A DNA stretch of 9,900 nucleotides from Anaerolineales bacterium (GTDB lineage Bacteria; Chloroflexota; Anaerolineae; Anaerolineales; E44-bin32). The first letter of the stretch is position 1. Each line of letters starts with the position of its first letter. Below are positions 1 to 7,179 of the stretch, in pieces. Location of the stretch: positions 13,282 to 23,181 of the forward strand of contig WVZH01000480.1 in assembly GCA_011772595.1 (NCBI GenBank). The letters run 5' to 3'. The notes beneath the pieces are model-generated. The model did no database searches. It was not told the origin of the DNA and saw only the letters and a program-made list of their open reading frames with translations. The position numbers were made by a program, and so were the translations under genes.

Positions 1-1536
1 TATAGCCAGATTATTCCCATGGAGGATTTCAACCTCCATCTGACGGGCGACATTCATGCTATTAGTGTGTCGCACAACCTGGTGGCGGCGGCGATCGATA
101 CGCGCATGTATCACGAGTCGCGCCAGTCCGATGAGGGTTTGTACCGACGTTTGGTACCGGAGAAAGACGGTGTACGCGAGTTCCTTCCAACGCAATTACG
201 CCGCCTCAAGAAACTCGGAATCAAGAAAAACGATCCGAGCAAATTGAGCACCGAGGAGATTGCTCGCTTTGCACGTCTGGATATCGATCCAGAGACGATC
301 ACCTGGAACCGAGTCGTCGACGTTTGTGACCGCAGTTTACGCAGTATTCAGGTTGGCTTCAACGACGACAAATTGCGCGATGGTTCCCCCAGCCCGATCT
401 TCCCGCGTGCCACCGGCGTCGATATCACCGTTGCTTCGGAATTGATGGCTATCTTAGCACTGGCAAACGACCTGCAAGACCTGCGGGACCGTGTAGGCAG
501 GGTAGTGATTGGTCTGGATAAGCGTGGCGAACCCGTCAATCTGGAAGACATTGGAGTTGCGGGAGCGGTGACGGTCTTGTTGAGAGACGCGCTCATGCCA
601 AATTTGATGCAGACCCTCGAGAGCCAACCGGCGTTCGTGCATGCGGGCCCGTTCGCAAACATCGCCCATGGGAACTCATCCATCATCGCCGATCAAATCG
701 CCCTCAAACTTGGCGACTATGTCGTCACGGAGAGCGGCTTTGGCGCCGACATCGGTATGGAAAAGTTCTTTAACATCAAATGCCGTTATTCTGGCTTGAT
801 CCCCAACTGCGTGGTATTGGTTGCGACAGTGCGTGCTCTCAAGATGCACGGCGGTGGCCCGAAGGTCACTCCAGGGGCTCCCTTGGATCCGGCCTATACC
901 GCAGAGAATCTCGAGTTGCTCGAAGCCGGTTTACCGAATCTTGGCGTGCACATCAAGAACGCGATGCGCTTCGGTATTCCGGTCGTCGTGGCCGTCAATA
1001 GCTTCAAGGACGATACGGATGCCGAAATAGAGATGGTGAGGAAGTATTCTGAGGAGCAAGGTGCGTTCGCTGCTGTAAAAAGCACGCACTGGGCTGACGG
1101 TGGAACAGGAGCCAAAGCGCTCGCGCAAGCCGTAGTGGAGGCCTGTGAACAACCAAGTGACTTCGAATTTCTCTATCCGCTCGATTGGTCGATCAAGCAA
1201 AAGATCGAGCATATTTGCGATGTGATTTACGGAGCGGACGGCGTGACTTACGAGCCATTAGCTGAGGAGCAGATCGCGGCGTATGAAAAAGCCGGCTTCG
1301 GTAATCTGCCGATGTGTATGGCAAAAACGCATCTGAGTTTGAGCCACGATCCCACGTTGAAGGGTGTGCCTACCGGGTATACGATCCCCATCCGTGAGGT
1401 CCGTGCAAGCGTGGGGGCGGGCTTTATCTACCCCTTGTTAGGCAAGATGAGCACGATGCCTGGACTTTCCACCTATCCAGCTTATATGGCGATCGACCTG
1501 GATTTGGATAGTGGGAAGATTATCGGTTTGTTCTAA
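1..1536 (+). CDS. fhs: Formate-tetrahydrofolate ligase (10-formyl-THF synthetase), 5'-truncated by window edge
   Basis: This cytosolic enzyme makes 10-formyltetrahydrofolate from formate, THF and ATP for one-carbon metabolism. The frame is open from base 1 ([10 protein letters not shown]...), a conserved internal FTHFS stretch. The ATG at base 19 is therefore internal, and the N-terminal region with the ATP-binding P-loop lies upstream of the window. The 511 visible residues include [26 protein letters not shown], a [10 protein letters not shown] segment and the family C-terminus [16 protein letters not shown]...GLF, so the 3' end is intact. The LYRRLVP...LRRLKKLGI segment and the ETITWNRV wording resemble the FTHFS domain of eukaryotic C1-THF synthase and the longer bacterial forms more than short clostridial enzymes. 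It converges on the methyltransferase gene across a hairpin. The family call is very secure; promoter and start are not visible. Confidence 0.97.
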   Translation, partial: YSQIIPMEDFNLHLTGDIHAISVSHNLVAAAIDTRMYHESRQSDEGLYRRLVPEKDGVREFLPTQLRRLKKLGIKKNDPSKLSTEEIARFARLDIDPETITWNRVVDVCDRSLRSIQVGFNDDKLRDGSPSPIFPRATGVDITVASELMAILALANDLQDLRDRVGRVVIGLDKRGEPVNLEDIGVAGAVTVLLRDALMPNLMQTLESQPAFVHAGPFANIAHGNSSIIADQIALKLGDYVVTESGFGADIGMEKFFNIKCRYSGLIPNCVVLVATVRALKMHGGGPKVTPGAPLDPAYTAENLELLEAGLPNLGVHIKNAMRFGIPVVVAVNSFKDDTDAEIEMVRKYSEEQGAFAAVKSTHWADGGTGAKALAQAVVEACEQPSDFEFLYPLDWSIKQKIEHICDVIYGADGVTYEPLAEEQIAAYEKAGFGNLPMCMAKTHLSLSHDPTLKGVPTGYTIPIREVRASVGAGFIYPLLGKMSTMPGLSTYPAYMAIDLDLDSGKIIGLF

Positions 1537-1558
1537 AGGGTAGAATCTCGAACCCGAA

Positions 1559-1591
1559 AACTTCCCGGAAGCTCGAAGCTTCCGGGAAGTT
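1559..1591. terminator. Bidirectional hairpin terminator between convergent genes
   Basis: A perfect inverted repeat has 15-base arms at 1559-1573 and 1577-1591 around a 3-base loop (CGA). It begins 22 bases after the fhs stop, and its right arm contains the first two bases of the methyltransferase stop codon region (1590-1592). The stem core is GC-rich (CTTCCCGGAAGC) and closes with A-T pairs at its base. Short A- and T-containing stretches flank it, but there is no long U tract on either side. Its position between two convergent genes and its stem strength suggest it ends transcription from both directions. Termination itself is inferred. Confidence 0.75.
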
Positions 1592-2351
1592 ATGATTTAA
1601 CCCGACCACAGGCGTAAAACGTGGGAACGTATAGGATACGAATTCCATCGTGCCAGGCTTGTCTTTCCAATTCACGGAAAGCATCCAGTTCGGTGCTGGT
1701 ATGGCACTGTATGAGATCCTGTGTGAGTGTTTGCCATTCCGATTCCCATTCCCCTTCGTATGTCGCACCCCATTCCCCCCCGAGAATGCCAACACGGACG
1801 TCTTCAAGCCCCGACTGTGAGAAAAGCGCCCGAAGTTTGCGCCCCATGAGAGGATCACTGCCTTGTGATTTGAGCGCCTCGGTCTGATGTTTTCCCAACT
1901 TCGCAAGTTCTGCAGGATAGTCGATCCGCCCACCGTAATCGGGCTCAGCGAGCGCCATCACCCATCCGCTAGGCTTAGTCACACGGACCATCTCGCTTAG
2001 CATCCTCGTTGGATCTGAAACCCACATGAACAAGAAATGGCACAGTGTCAGATCAAAGCGAGCGTTTGCAAATGGGAGTACATGGCCATCGCCAACAGAA
2101 TAATCTGTGCGACGATCGTGCGATCGTGCGAAACGCGTTACGATCGGATCAATGTCGATTCCATAGGTGCGGGCGCCATACGTGCTGCTTATGGCTTCGA
2201 TGATGACACCTGTTCCAGATCCGATCTCAAGTACTCGGTTGGACCTGAGGATACCGGCAAGCTCGTATAGGCGCGCACGGATGGAGGCCGTCCATCCAGC
2301 TTGGGTTTGATAGCGCTGATGCAAATCCTCAAAGTTGGGATGGTGATCCAT
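1590..2351 (-). CDS. Class I SAM-dependent methyltransferase, substrate unknown
   Basis: This 253-residue protein has a Rossmann-fold methyltransferase core. Motif I is VLEIGSGTG at residues 40-48. The acidic end of strand 2 is in GIDIDP (64-69). A GDGHVLPF segment is followed by FDLTLCHFLFMW near 99-110, and the post-core strand region reads ALAEPDYGG. This is the UbiE/Methyltransf_11-like pattern for small-molecule or lipid methylation, but nothing in the sequence fixes the acceptor. The C-terminal part from about residue 145 is not recognised. The ATG at 2351 is the only convincing start, and no good Shine-Dalgarno precedes it. It lies 121 bases downstream of the pseudo-radical-SAM gene on the same strand, so it may be a loosely attached last gene of that operon or an independent unit. 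Its stop codon overlaps the convergent hairpin. Confidence 0.88.
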   Translation of the reverse strand: MDHHPNFEDLHQRYQTQAGWTASIRARLYELAGILRSNRVLEIGSGTGVIIEAISSTYGARTYGIDIDPIVTRFARSHDRRTDYSVGDGHVLPFANARFDLTLCHFLFMWVSDPTRMLSEMVRVTKPSGWVMALAEPDYGGRIDYPAELAKLGKHQTEALKSQGSDPLMGRKLRALFSQSGLEDVRVGILGGEWGATYEGEWESEWQTLTQDLIQCHTSTELDAFRELERQAWHDGIRILYVPTFYACGRVKS

Positions 2352-2472
2352 GTGCCGTGTGTGAATTAATGTTCTGCCGTAAATGACTTCCCTTTACAGG
2401 AGCATCGAGAGTTGGATTGCGGAATTCTTGCCGATCTGGCTGCCTACAAGGTGTAAGCGTTATTCTTGGGAT
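2352..2472 (-). other. 121-base spacer between pseudo-radical-SAM gene and methyltransferase gene
   Basis: I see no convincing terminator, promoter or small gene here. The bases after the pseudo-radical-SAM stop were read in the minus-strand frames to look for a lost SPASM C-terminus. No CxxC...C-like remnant resembling residues 420-433 of the intact paralogue was found. The only local inverted repeat is a weak 5-base GTAAA/TTTAC. Whether the methyltransferase is cotranscribed with the upstream operon cannot be settled from sequence. Confidence 0.4.
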
Positions 2473-3627
2473 TCATTTGTAAACGGACCATATTTCTTCC
2501 CAAGGATCGGAGTGCAAGTTACCCAAGATTTCATCGATGCCTTGGGACGGTAAAACATCCCCATCCGGCTCGACGTACAACCACGCACGACCAGCACCGA
2601 TGGGCGGGGTCTCCAATTCGAGAGCAAGCGGGTTGGTTGTTGAATACGGCGCGGGCAGGTCCCAGATGAGATCCAGACCGATGTCGGCGGCGTATTCCCG
2701 CGCACGAACGAGCGTTTCTGCAAGGGCCTTGCTCCTGTCCTCAGCCGAGAGCGACACGGAGCGGATCCCAAGGTCGTGCAGATGTTCGAGCGAAGCCACC
2801 GTCTCCTCCTCATTGTCTCTCGCAAGTGTCAGATGCGCGGCAGTGAACACATCGGAGGCGAGAGCATTCCGCAGGCCTCGTTCGCAATCGAAATCAGCAG
2901 GAATGAAGGTGACAAGAATATGGTCCAGACCGGCTTGGGCTAACGTGTCGAGATATGAGGCGTCGGATAATCGTCTTCCGTTCGTAAGCAAACCTGTGAC
3001 CTGGCCGAGCTCCTCGGCGTATGCGATAAGCCGTCCGAGATCCTCGCGCAGTGTTGGCTCGCCCCCAGTGAACGTAACATGTGGAACACCCGCGCGCCAG
3101 ATCTTGTCCAGAATTCGTTGCCATTCTTCTGTTGAGAGCTCGCGATCGACACGCCGTCGGGCGAGAGGATCCACCGCGCCGCTGGCATCACTGCGATACG
3201 TCAAAGCAAGATCGATGCGATATGGCGCGGACGGGGTATCGTCGAGCGGTTCGGCTCGATCTAAGTCTAGGTAGACCACTGGATCGACGTCTGGGTTGGT
3301 CGCTAGCGTGAATACCTGCTCGCGGAAATCCCGATGGTCATTGAGTGCGTTTTGTTTGCTCACGCGATACCTTGCGGCAATGGCTTCTGCAGCCTCTTCT
3401 TCACTCAGGCCTCTCACAAGTTGCATGGCGTGTTCGGTCGCAGTCGTGTTCAAATGTAAAACGGTCGCCGCGTTGACGATTAAAACCCCCATGCCTTCAT
3501 CCTCAATGCGTAAATGCAAGCGGTATTGAATTGGAGCCTCGTCAGGGGTCTTCCAATGGAAGATGCCGGGCGCGAGGGGTTTTTGCTGTTCGGTCGAGGG
3601 AAACAGACGGGAAAGAAATGACCTCAT
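2473..3627 (-). CDS. Degenerate PqqD-like/radical SAM/SPASM paralogue lacking all cluster cysteines (putative pseudoenzyme)
   Basis: This 384-residue protein is clearly homologous to the intact maturase encoded just upstream. Shared blocks include APYR.DLALTYR, GVPHV.FTGGE, LLTNGRRL and EPDG.V.P. It keeps the PqqD-like N-terminal region (about 35-110, with VLIVNAATVLHLN) and the TGGEP motif (187-191). The radical SAM CX3CX2C is gone: C142, C146 and C149 of the paralogue correspond to S146, G150 and D153 here. Auxiliary-cluster positions are also lost (C351 to S329, C365 to I343, C373 to Y351, C383 to S361, C394 to H372), and the protein ends before the last four SPASM cysteines. Only one Cys (C248) remains. 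It should bind no [4Fe-4S] cluster by the canonical ligands. The frame is intact with a good GGGAG ribosome site, so it is probably not a decaying gene. Inferred roles are a scaffold or substrate-recognition subunit paired with the active enzyme. Confidence 0.88.
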   Translation of the reverse strand: MRSFLSRLFPSTEQQKPLAPGIFHWKTPDEAPIQYRLHLRIEDEGMGVLIVNAATVLHLNTTATEHAMQLVRGLSEEEAAEAIAARYRVSKQNALNDHRDFREQVFTLATNPDVDPVVYLDLDRAEPLDDTPSAPYRIDLALTYRSDASGAVDPLARRRVDRELSTEEWQRILDKIWRAGVPHVTFTGGEPTLREDLGRLIAYAEELGQVTGLLTNGRRLSDASYLDTLAQAGLDHILVTFIPADFDCERGLRNALASDVFTAAHLTLARDNEEETVASLEHLHDLGIRSVSLSAEDRSKALAETLVRAREYAADIGLDLIWDLPAPYSTTNPLALELETPPIGAGRAWLYVEPDGDVLPSQGIDEILGNLHSDPWEEIWSVYK

Positions 3628-3633
3628 CGTACG

Positions 3634-3638
3634 CTCCC
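3634..3638 (-). promoter_or_regulatory. Ribosome binding site of the pseudo-radical-SAM gene
   Basis: GGGAG on the minus strand lies 6 bases before the ATG at 3627, inside the 14-base gap after the maturase stop. It confirms the start and shows that translation signals of this cysteine-less gene are maintained. Confidence 0.7.
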
Positions 3639-3641
3639 TTA

Positions 3642-5024
3642 TTATTCAGACGGCCTAGTCAATGTTTCAGAGAGACCGGTGAATTGAAGTGGTGCCTGTT
3701 GGGGTTGATTCAGGAGCGTTAGCGGACAGCCACCACCACATTCCTTCAACATCGCACAGGGTTGGCATGCCTCTGGAATATAACGCCGCTCCCGCAACCA
3801 GATTGCGAGTTCGTGGTTCCAAATTGACTCCCACGTGTCGTCGCAGAGATTGCCTAGTTGCTCGTAGTACGATTGGCAGGGGATCACGCCGCCGTCCGGT
3901 TCAATACACATGTTATACATTGCGGCCGTGCAAGCCTTCACCCCTAATTCCATTTGAACAGGATCGAAATGACAGTACTGTGTTGGCGTGTACCAGATCA
4001 ACCGTTGACCATGCTGCTTGGTCTTCTCACGAGCGATTTCCAAGAGAGGGATCAGCCCCGCTTCAGGGATTCCGGTGCCGACTTGCTCTCCACGGCCGGA
4101 GTAGATCAAAGCATTACACCCGATCGTCGGAATACCAATGTCGGCAAGGAAGTCAATCGTCTCACCAATCCCGGCCGCGTTCTCGGCTAATAGGGTCGTG
4201 TTTGTCATAACGTACAGCCCGGCACCGAGTGCGTTCTGAATTCCGTACACGGTTTGCTGCCATGCCCCCTCGGCACGCACCATAGCGTCGTGGATCGTGG
4301 GCTCGGAGGATTCGATGGTTATCTGCACGTGGTCCAGTCCGGCTTCGACCAGGGATTGTATAAAAACCTCATCCTCCAGTCGACGTCCGTTGGTTAGTAG
4401 ACCCACAATCTGGCCTTTCGAATGCGCGTGGTTGATGAGATCGGGAAGATCATCGCGCAGGGTAGACTCTCCGCCAGTGAAACAAACGTGGGGCACGCCG
4501 ATCTCCCAGAGGCGATCGATGATGTGCTGCCACGCTTTGGTGCCAATTTCGGGATAGTTCCTGGACCGGGCGTTGTAGCAATGGGAGCAGTTGGCGTTGC
4601 AGCGGTAGGTGAGCGCCAAATCCATGCGGTAGGGGGCGGTCGGCGTCTCTGAGAAGGGTGGAAGCAGATCGAGTTCAAGTTCGCAGACGGGGCATGAGCC
4701 TTCCGGATCGATGAGTTGATCGACCATGACCTGCACGCCCGCGAAGTCAGTTCGAGCCAGGTGGGCATCCACTCGATAGCGTTGCCGGATTTTGCCGATG
4801 GCTTCCTCATCGGTGAGCCCTTCGAGATACAACCAGGCCATGAAGGTGGCGGTGGGATTGAGATGGAAGGCGCGATTGGCGTTGATCAAGAGCAAACCGC
4901 CGTCCTGGTGCACGCGCAGGTGGATTTGGGCTCGCCCATCAGCAGAATGCTTTGTATAGCCATAAAGCCCAGGCTTGAGTCCAGAATTCTTCCTGGAAAA
5001 TCGAGAAGGGAACGGCAATCTCAT
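3642..5024 (-). CDS. Radical SAM/SPASM maturase with N-terminal PqqD-like domain
   Basis: This 460-residue enzyme appears complete. Residues about 40-105 (LLLINANRAFHLN..., LEGLTDEEAIGKI) form a PqqD-like domain of the kind that recognises leader peptides. The radical SAM core carries C142-NAN-C146-SH-C149 for the SAM-binding [4Fe-4S] cluster and TGGES at 183-187. The C-terminal SPASM-type region has C351, C365, C373, C383, C394 and then C420, C423, C429 and C433 (QPC...ECGGGC), enough for auxiliary clusters. An extra CPVC at 111-114 links the PqqD-like and radical SAM parts. Family knowledge: such enzymes modify ribosomally made peptides, often forming bonds at Cys. Its ATG overlaps the stop of the Cys-Ala-tailed protein gene as ATGA, so the two are probably translationally coupled. 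That tail is the best substrate candidate, by inference. Sixteen cysteines in total. Confidence 0.95.
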   Translation of the reverse strand: MRLPFPSRFSRKNSGLKPGLYGYTKHSADGRAQIHLRVHQDGGLLLINANRAFHLNPTATFMAWLYLEGLTDEEAIGKIRQRYRVDAHLARTDFAGVQVMVDQLIDPEGSCPVCELELDLLPPFSETPTAPYRMDLALTYRCNANCSHCYNARSRNYPEIGTKAWQHIIDRLWEIGVPHVCFTGGESTLRDDLPDLINHAHSKGQIVGLLTNGRRLEDEVFIQSLVEAGLDHVQITIESSEPTIHDAMVRAEGAWQQTVYGIQNALGAGLYVMTNTTLLAENAAGIGETIDFLADIGIPTIGCNALIYSGRGEQVGTGIPEAGLIPLLEIAREKTKQHGQRLIWYTPTQYCHFDPVQMELGVKACTAAMYNMCIEPDGGVIPCQSYYEQLGNLCDDTWESIWNHELAIWLRERRYIPEACQPCAMLKECGGGCPLTLLNQPQQAPLQFTGLSETLTRPSE

Positions 5025-6703
5025 CTACCGCCCCCGGCACATGCGCAGGCGCACCCGGCACAAGCACAGGCACATGCACAGGCACAACTCCCGCCACCTC
5101 CTGAAGACCAACTGCGGCTGGAGGTAGTGGGTGGGGGAGGTGGGTTGGTGGTCTTGGTGACACCGTTGGTGAAATTGACCACGTTTGAGACCATGTCCTT
5201 GGCGGCGTTTTGGACACCGGTGACGATGGAGGCGGCAAACTCGGAACCTGGTAATTTCGGGATTGTGAGACCTCTGCCACTGGGGACACGAGCAGTCGGG
5301 GCGGCACCCGTCGTGCTGGGGCGTGGTCCGCCATAGGAAGGTCGGTAAAGCCACCACCAGTGGGGAACAAAAACAGGACCTGTGCGGAACGTGCGTTCCG
5401 TGCGATCATCGAAATCACGATCCAGCATCGTCCACTCGAGGCCTTCATCGAAACGCTGGGAGCGAACCTCAGGGGTTTCGGCTTCCTCGACTTGTTGCCA
5501 AGCCTTTTCCATGATGGATCGATAGTACTTGCGAGTTTCCTTAAGACTGAAACCCTTCATTTTTTTCTGGACCGCTTTCACCAGCTCGATCATCACTTCT
5601 TGCAGGTTGCGCCGGCGTTTGCGAGACGTCTCATCAACCATGGCTTTCAGGAAGGTTTCCTCGTAGGGACGCAGATCCTTCGGTGCCGGGGTCATACGTT
5701 CGACCTTGAGTGGGTCTTCCTTGACCACGCGTGCGGCGCCTTTTTTGATCACAGAGAAGAGAATCATCGTCAGCACACGGTCGAGTGGTGTTTCGAGCAG
5801 GACGGCAGCCTCGACGGCTGTGAGGCCGCGCTTAATGCCGTGACCTTCGATGGCGATTTTTGGCGGTAAGTAGGCGAGTTTACGTCGGCGCGCGGTGTAG
5901 ATACCGGCCGCCATTATCAAGACGAAGAAGAGCACGAATCCACCGCAAATGACGACCGGGATCACCAATTCTTCGGGTATGTTCAATTGCTGACCCACGC
6001 TCGGCGTGCGGACCGTTCCGGCTGGCACGTACTTCTGGGGGAAAGAGGCGCCGAACTTATATTGCGTATAGCCATTAGCAGAGGTGTTTTGCCAGACATA
6101 AACGATCCGTCCGACCGAATCGAAATCGGGATAGGGCTCGTCGTATGGCCATCCACTTGGCGATCTGTGCCAGCGCGGTTCCTCTGGCTGGACGCCTGGT
6201 GGTAGGTGAAAGATCATAGTCAAATCTGTTGAGCCGTGGACAAACTGTTTATCAAAAAAGGTTGGGGCAAAAACCGCGCTCGCATACTCACTGTCTTGAG
6301 AGTCAATGAAAAGTACATTCTTGATGCCGGAAATGGAGAACTCTAAGACACCCGTGCTTCCCGGTTGTATCGCACTGGCGCCGAATCCTAACTCGACACC
6401 GTGTTCAACGTAGGCAGAATGCGCAATATGCAGAATAGCCCGCCCATTAACGCTAGCTTCGGCACTGGAGAGGTTGAAATACTCGTTCGGCAAACCGATG
6501 TCTACGAAATCGATCGGAGAGGCGGATGGATCGTTGGTTAACACCATACGGTATTCGAGTCGTAGGGTGCCGTCCGATTGCCACCACGCGTCCACAACCA
6601 TGCTGTCTAGGCTGAAGGAGTAGTTCTGAGCAGATGCTGGGAGCGTGCTCAAGGAGAAAACCAAGACAAGCACAAGACAGAAGAAATTCAGGAGCCGTCT
6701 CAT
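5021..6703 (-). CDS. DUF2207-like membrane-anchored protein with C-terminal Cys-Ala repeat tail
   Basis: This 560-residue protein starts at the ATG at 6703, where a strong GGGAGGAG lies 6 bases upstream and a signal peptide follows (RR, hydrophobic 4-20, ASA|Q cleavage near 25). The longer reading frame to 6838 overlaps the upstream gene and would bury the signal. Residues 26-240 are the predicted extracytoplasmic part. A membrane helix spans about 246-269, followed by ARRRK, so the remainder is probably cytosolic. A helical, winged-helix-like region is at about 285-330 (GLTAVEAAVLLETPLDRVL), and charged, coiled regions run to about 430. A Pro/Ser/Gly linker (521-539) leads to (CA)5-G-(CA)3-GGG-R at 540-560, eight Cys in all. 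The architecture matches DUF2207 proteins, whose tails are usually Gly/Ser-rich. Sitting between a zinc-ribbon membrane protein and a radical SAM maturase, it is the likely modification target. Molecular function is unknown. Confidence 0.85.
   Translation of the reverse strand: MRRLLNFFCLVLVLVFSLSTLPASAQNYSFSLDSMVVDAWWQSDGTLRLEYRMVLTNDPSASPIDFVDIGLPNEYFNLSSAEASVNGRAILHIAHSAYVEHGVELGFGASAIQPGSTGVLEFSISGIKNVLFIDSQDSEYASAVFAPTFFDKQFVHGSTDLTMIFHLPPGVQPEEPRWHRSPSGWPYDEPYPDFDSVGRIVYVWQNTSANGYTQYKFGASFPQKYVPAGTVRTPSVGQQLNIPEELVIPVVICGGFVLFFVLIMAAGIYTARRRKLAYLPPKIAIEGHGIKRGLTAVEAAVLLETPLDRVLTMILFSVIKKGAARVVKEDPLKVERMTPAPKDLRPYEETFLKAMVDETSRKRRRNLQEVMIELVKAVQKKMKGFSLKETRKYYRSIMEKAWQQVEEAETPEVRSQRFDEGLEWTMLDRDFDDRTERTFRTGPVFVPHWWWLYRPSYGGPRPSTTGAAPTARVPSGRGLTIPKLPGSEFAASIVTGVQNAAKDMVSNVVNFTNGVTKTTNPPPPPTTSSRSWSSGGGGSCACACACACAGCACACAGGGR
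5024..5086 (-). repeat. Cys-Ala repeat tail coding segment
   Basis: The 21 C-terminal codons encode (Cys-Ala)5-Gly-(Cys-Ala)3-Gly3-Arg. Cys is encoded by both TGT and TGC and Ala by GCC, GCA and GCT, so the DNA is not a simple hexamer run. This mix suggests the repeat is kept by selection on the protein rather than by recent slippage. The segment ends 4 bases into the maturase start region. Confidence 0.9.
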
Positions 6704-6709
6704 TCTATA

Positions 6710-6717
6710 CTCCTCCC
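6710..6717 (-). promoter_or_regulatory. Strong ribosome binding site that fixes the DUF2207-like start
   Basis: GGGAGGAG on the minus strand lies 6 bases before the ATG at 6703. It decides this start over the in-frame ATG at 6838, which would place 45 extra residues before the signal peptide and overlap the upstream gene. Confidence 0.85.
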
Positions 6718-6752
6718 GAACTCGAGAATACGGGATCGTACCAGGGGCAGCG

Positions 6753-7109
6753 TTACCATTTGGGTTCTTCGGTAAGTTGATAACTTGTTCCGCAATAAGG
6801 GCATGAGACCACAGGCGCACCGGCGACCATCTTGACATTGTCGGAGGTCAAAGTCCCACCGCAATTCTTGCAAGTCAATGTCTCGAGTTCGATGTCTCCT
6901 GATAGCTCAATCTTTTGAACGAGTTCCAACTGCTCTTTGGCTTTTCGACTCGCAAACCAGATCAAGACAAACCCTCCGCCGATACTCACAACACCGATGA
7001 TGATCCACAACGCACTCTGGGCACTGGCTCCGGATCCCCATAGGAAGAGAACACCGAAGAAGATCAAGATGGCGGCAGCGATATAAGCAATGGTTCGTCC
7101 CGCAGACAT
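6753..7109 (-). CDS. Small two-helix membrane protein with C-terminal zinc-ribbon-like domain
   Basis: This 118-residue protein is the first gene of the minus-strand operon. It has two hydrophobic helices (about 5-25 and 34-52) separated by a short GSGASAQ turn, then a basic RKAKEQ stretch and a soluble domain. That domain carries CKNCGG and, about 25 residues later, CPYCGTSYQL, a CxxC...CxxC zinc-ribbon or rubredoxin-like knuckle expected to bind Zn in the cytosol. The start is well supported by AGGGAGG four bases upstream. The next gene begins 49 bases downstream. I do not recognise a named family. Its position suggests a partner of the DUF2207-like protein in the membrane, but that is inference; a role in metal or cluster handling for the maturase is also possible. 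Confidence 0.85.
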   Translation of the reverse strand: MSAGRTIAYIAAAILIFFGVLFLWGSGASAQSALWIIIGVVSIGGGFVLIWFASRKAKEQLELVQKIELSGDIELETLTCKNCGGTLTSDNVKMVAGAPVVSCPYCGTSYQLTEEPKW

Positions 7110-7113
7110 GTCG

Positions 7114-7120
7114 CCTCCCT
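7114..7120 (-). promoter_or_regulatory. Ribosome binding site of the zinc-ribbon membrane protein gene
   Basis: AGGGAGG on the minus strand lies 4 bases before the ATG at 7109, an almost complete anti-Shine-Dalgarno match that marks the first start of the operon. Confidence 0.8.
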
Positions 7121-7138
7121 AAATGCTTCGCTTTACCC

Positions 7139-7167
7139 AGTCTAGCAAATCCTCCTTCGACACACAA
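7139..7167 (-). promoter_or_regulatory. Candidate sigma70-type promoter of the minus-strand operon
   Basis: Read on the minus strand, TTGTGT (7162-7167) is followed by a 17-base spacer and TAGACT (7139-7144). The -10 matches TATAAT at 4 of 6 positions and the -35 is weak. The predicted start near 7132 gives a short leader to the ATG at 7109. This is the best site in the divergent intergenic region, but it is tentative. Confidence 0.35.
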
Positions 7168-7179
7168 TAGACGAAATAC

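Noticed and set aside
2537..3274. 245-residue plus-strand frame rich in Ser and Arg
   Set aside because: It lies antisense to the conserved paralogue of the maturase and has low-complexity composition typical of shadow frames.
2473..3627. Calling the cysteine-less radical SAM gene a pseudogene
   Set aside because: There is no frameshift or internal stop, a good ribosome site is present, many conserved blocks remain, and no remnant of the missing C-terminus lies downstream.
5024..5100. Repetitive CA-rich DNA read as a CRISPR array, microsatellite or tandem repeat element
   Set aside because: The period follows codons (Cys-Ala), with synonymous variation and no spacers, and it ends exactly at a stop codon.
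4716..5336. 206-residue plus-strand open frame antisense to the maturase and the tailed protein, with Ala/His/Gln-rich repeats
   Set aside because: It is the complement of the Cys-Ala and Gly codons and of conserved radical SAM sequence. It shows no recognisable domain, while the minus strand encodes clear families with ribosome sites.
6704..6838. N-terminal extension of the DUF2207-like protein
   Set aside because: It would overlap the zinc-ribbon gene and precede a good signal peptide; the strong ribosome site is at 6710-6717.
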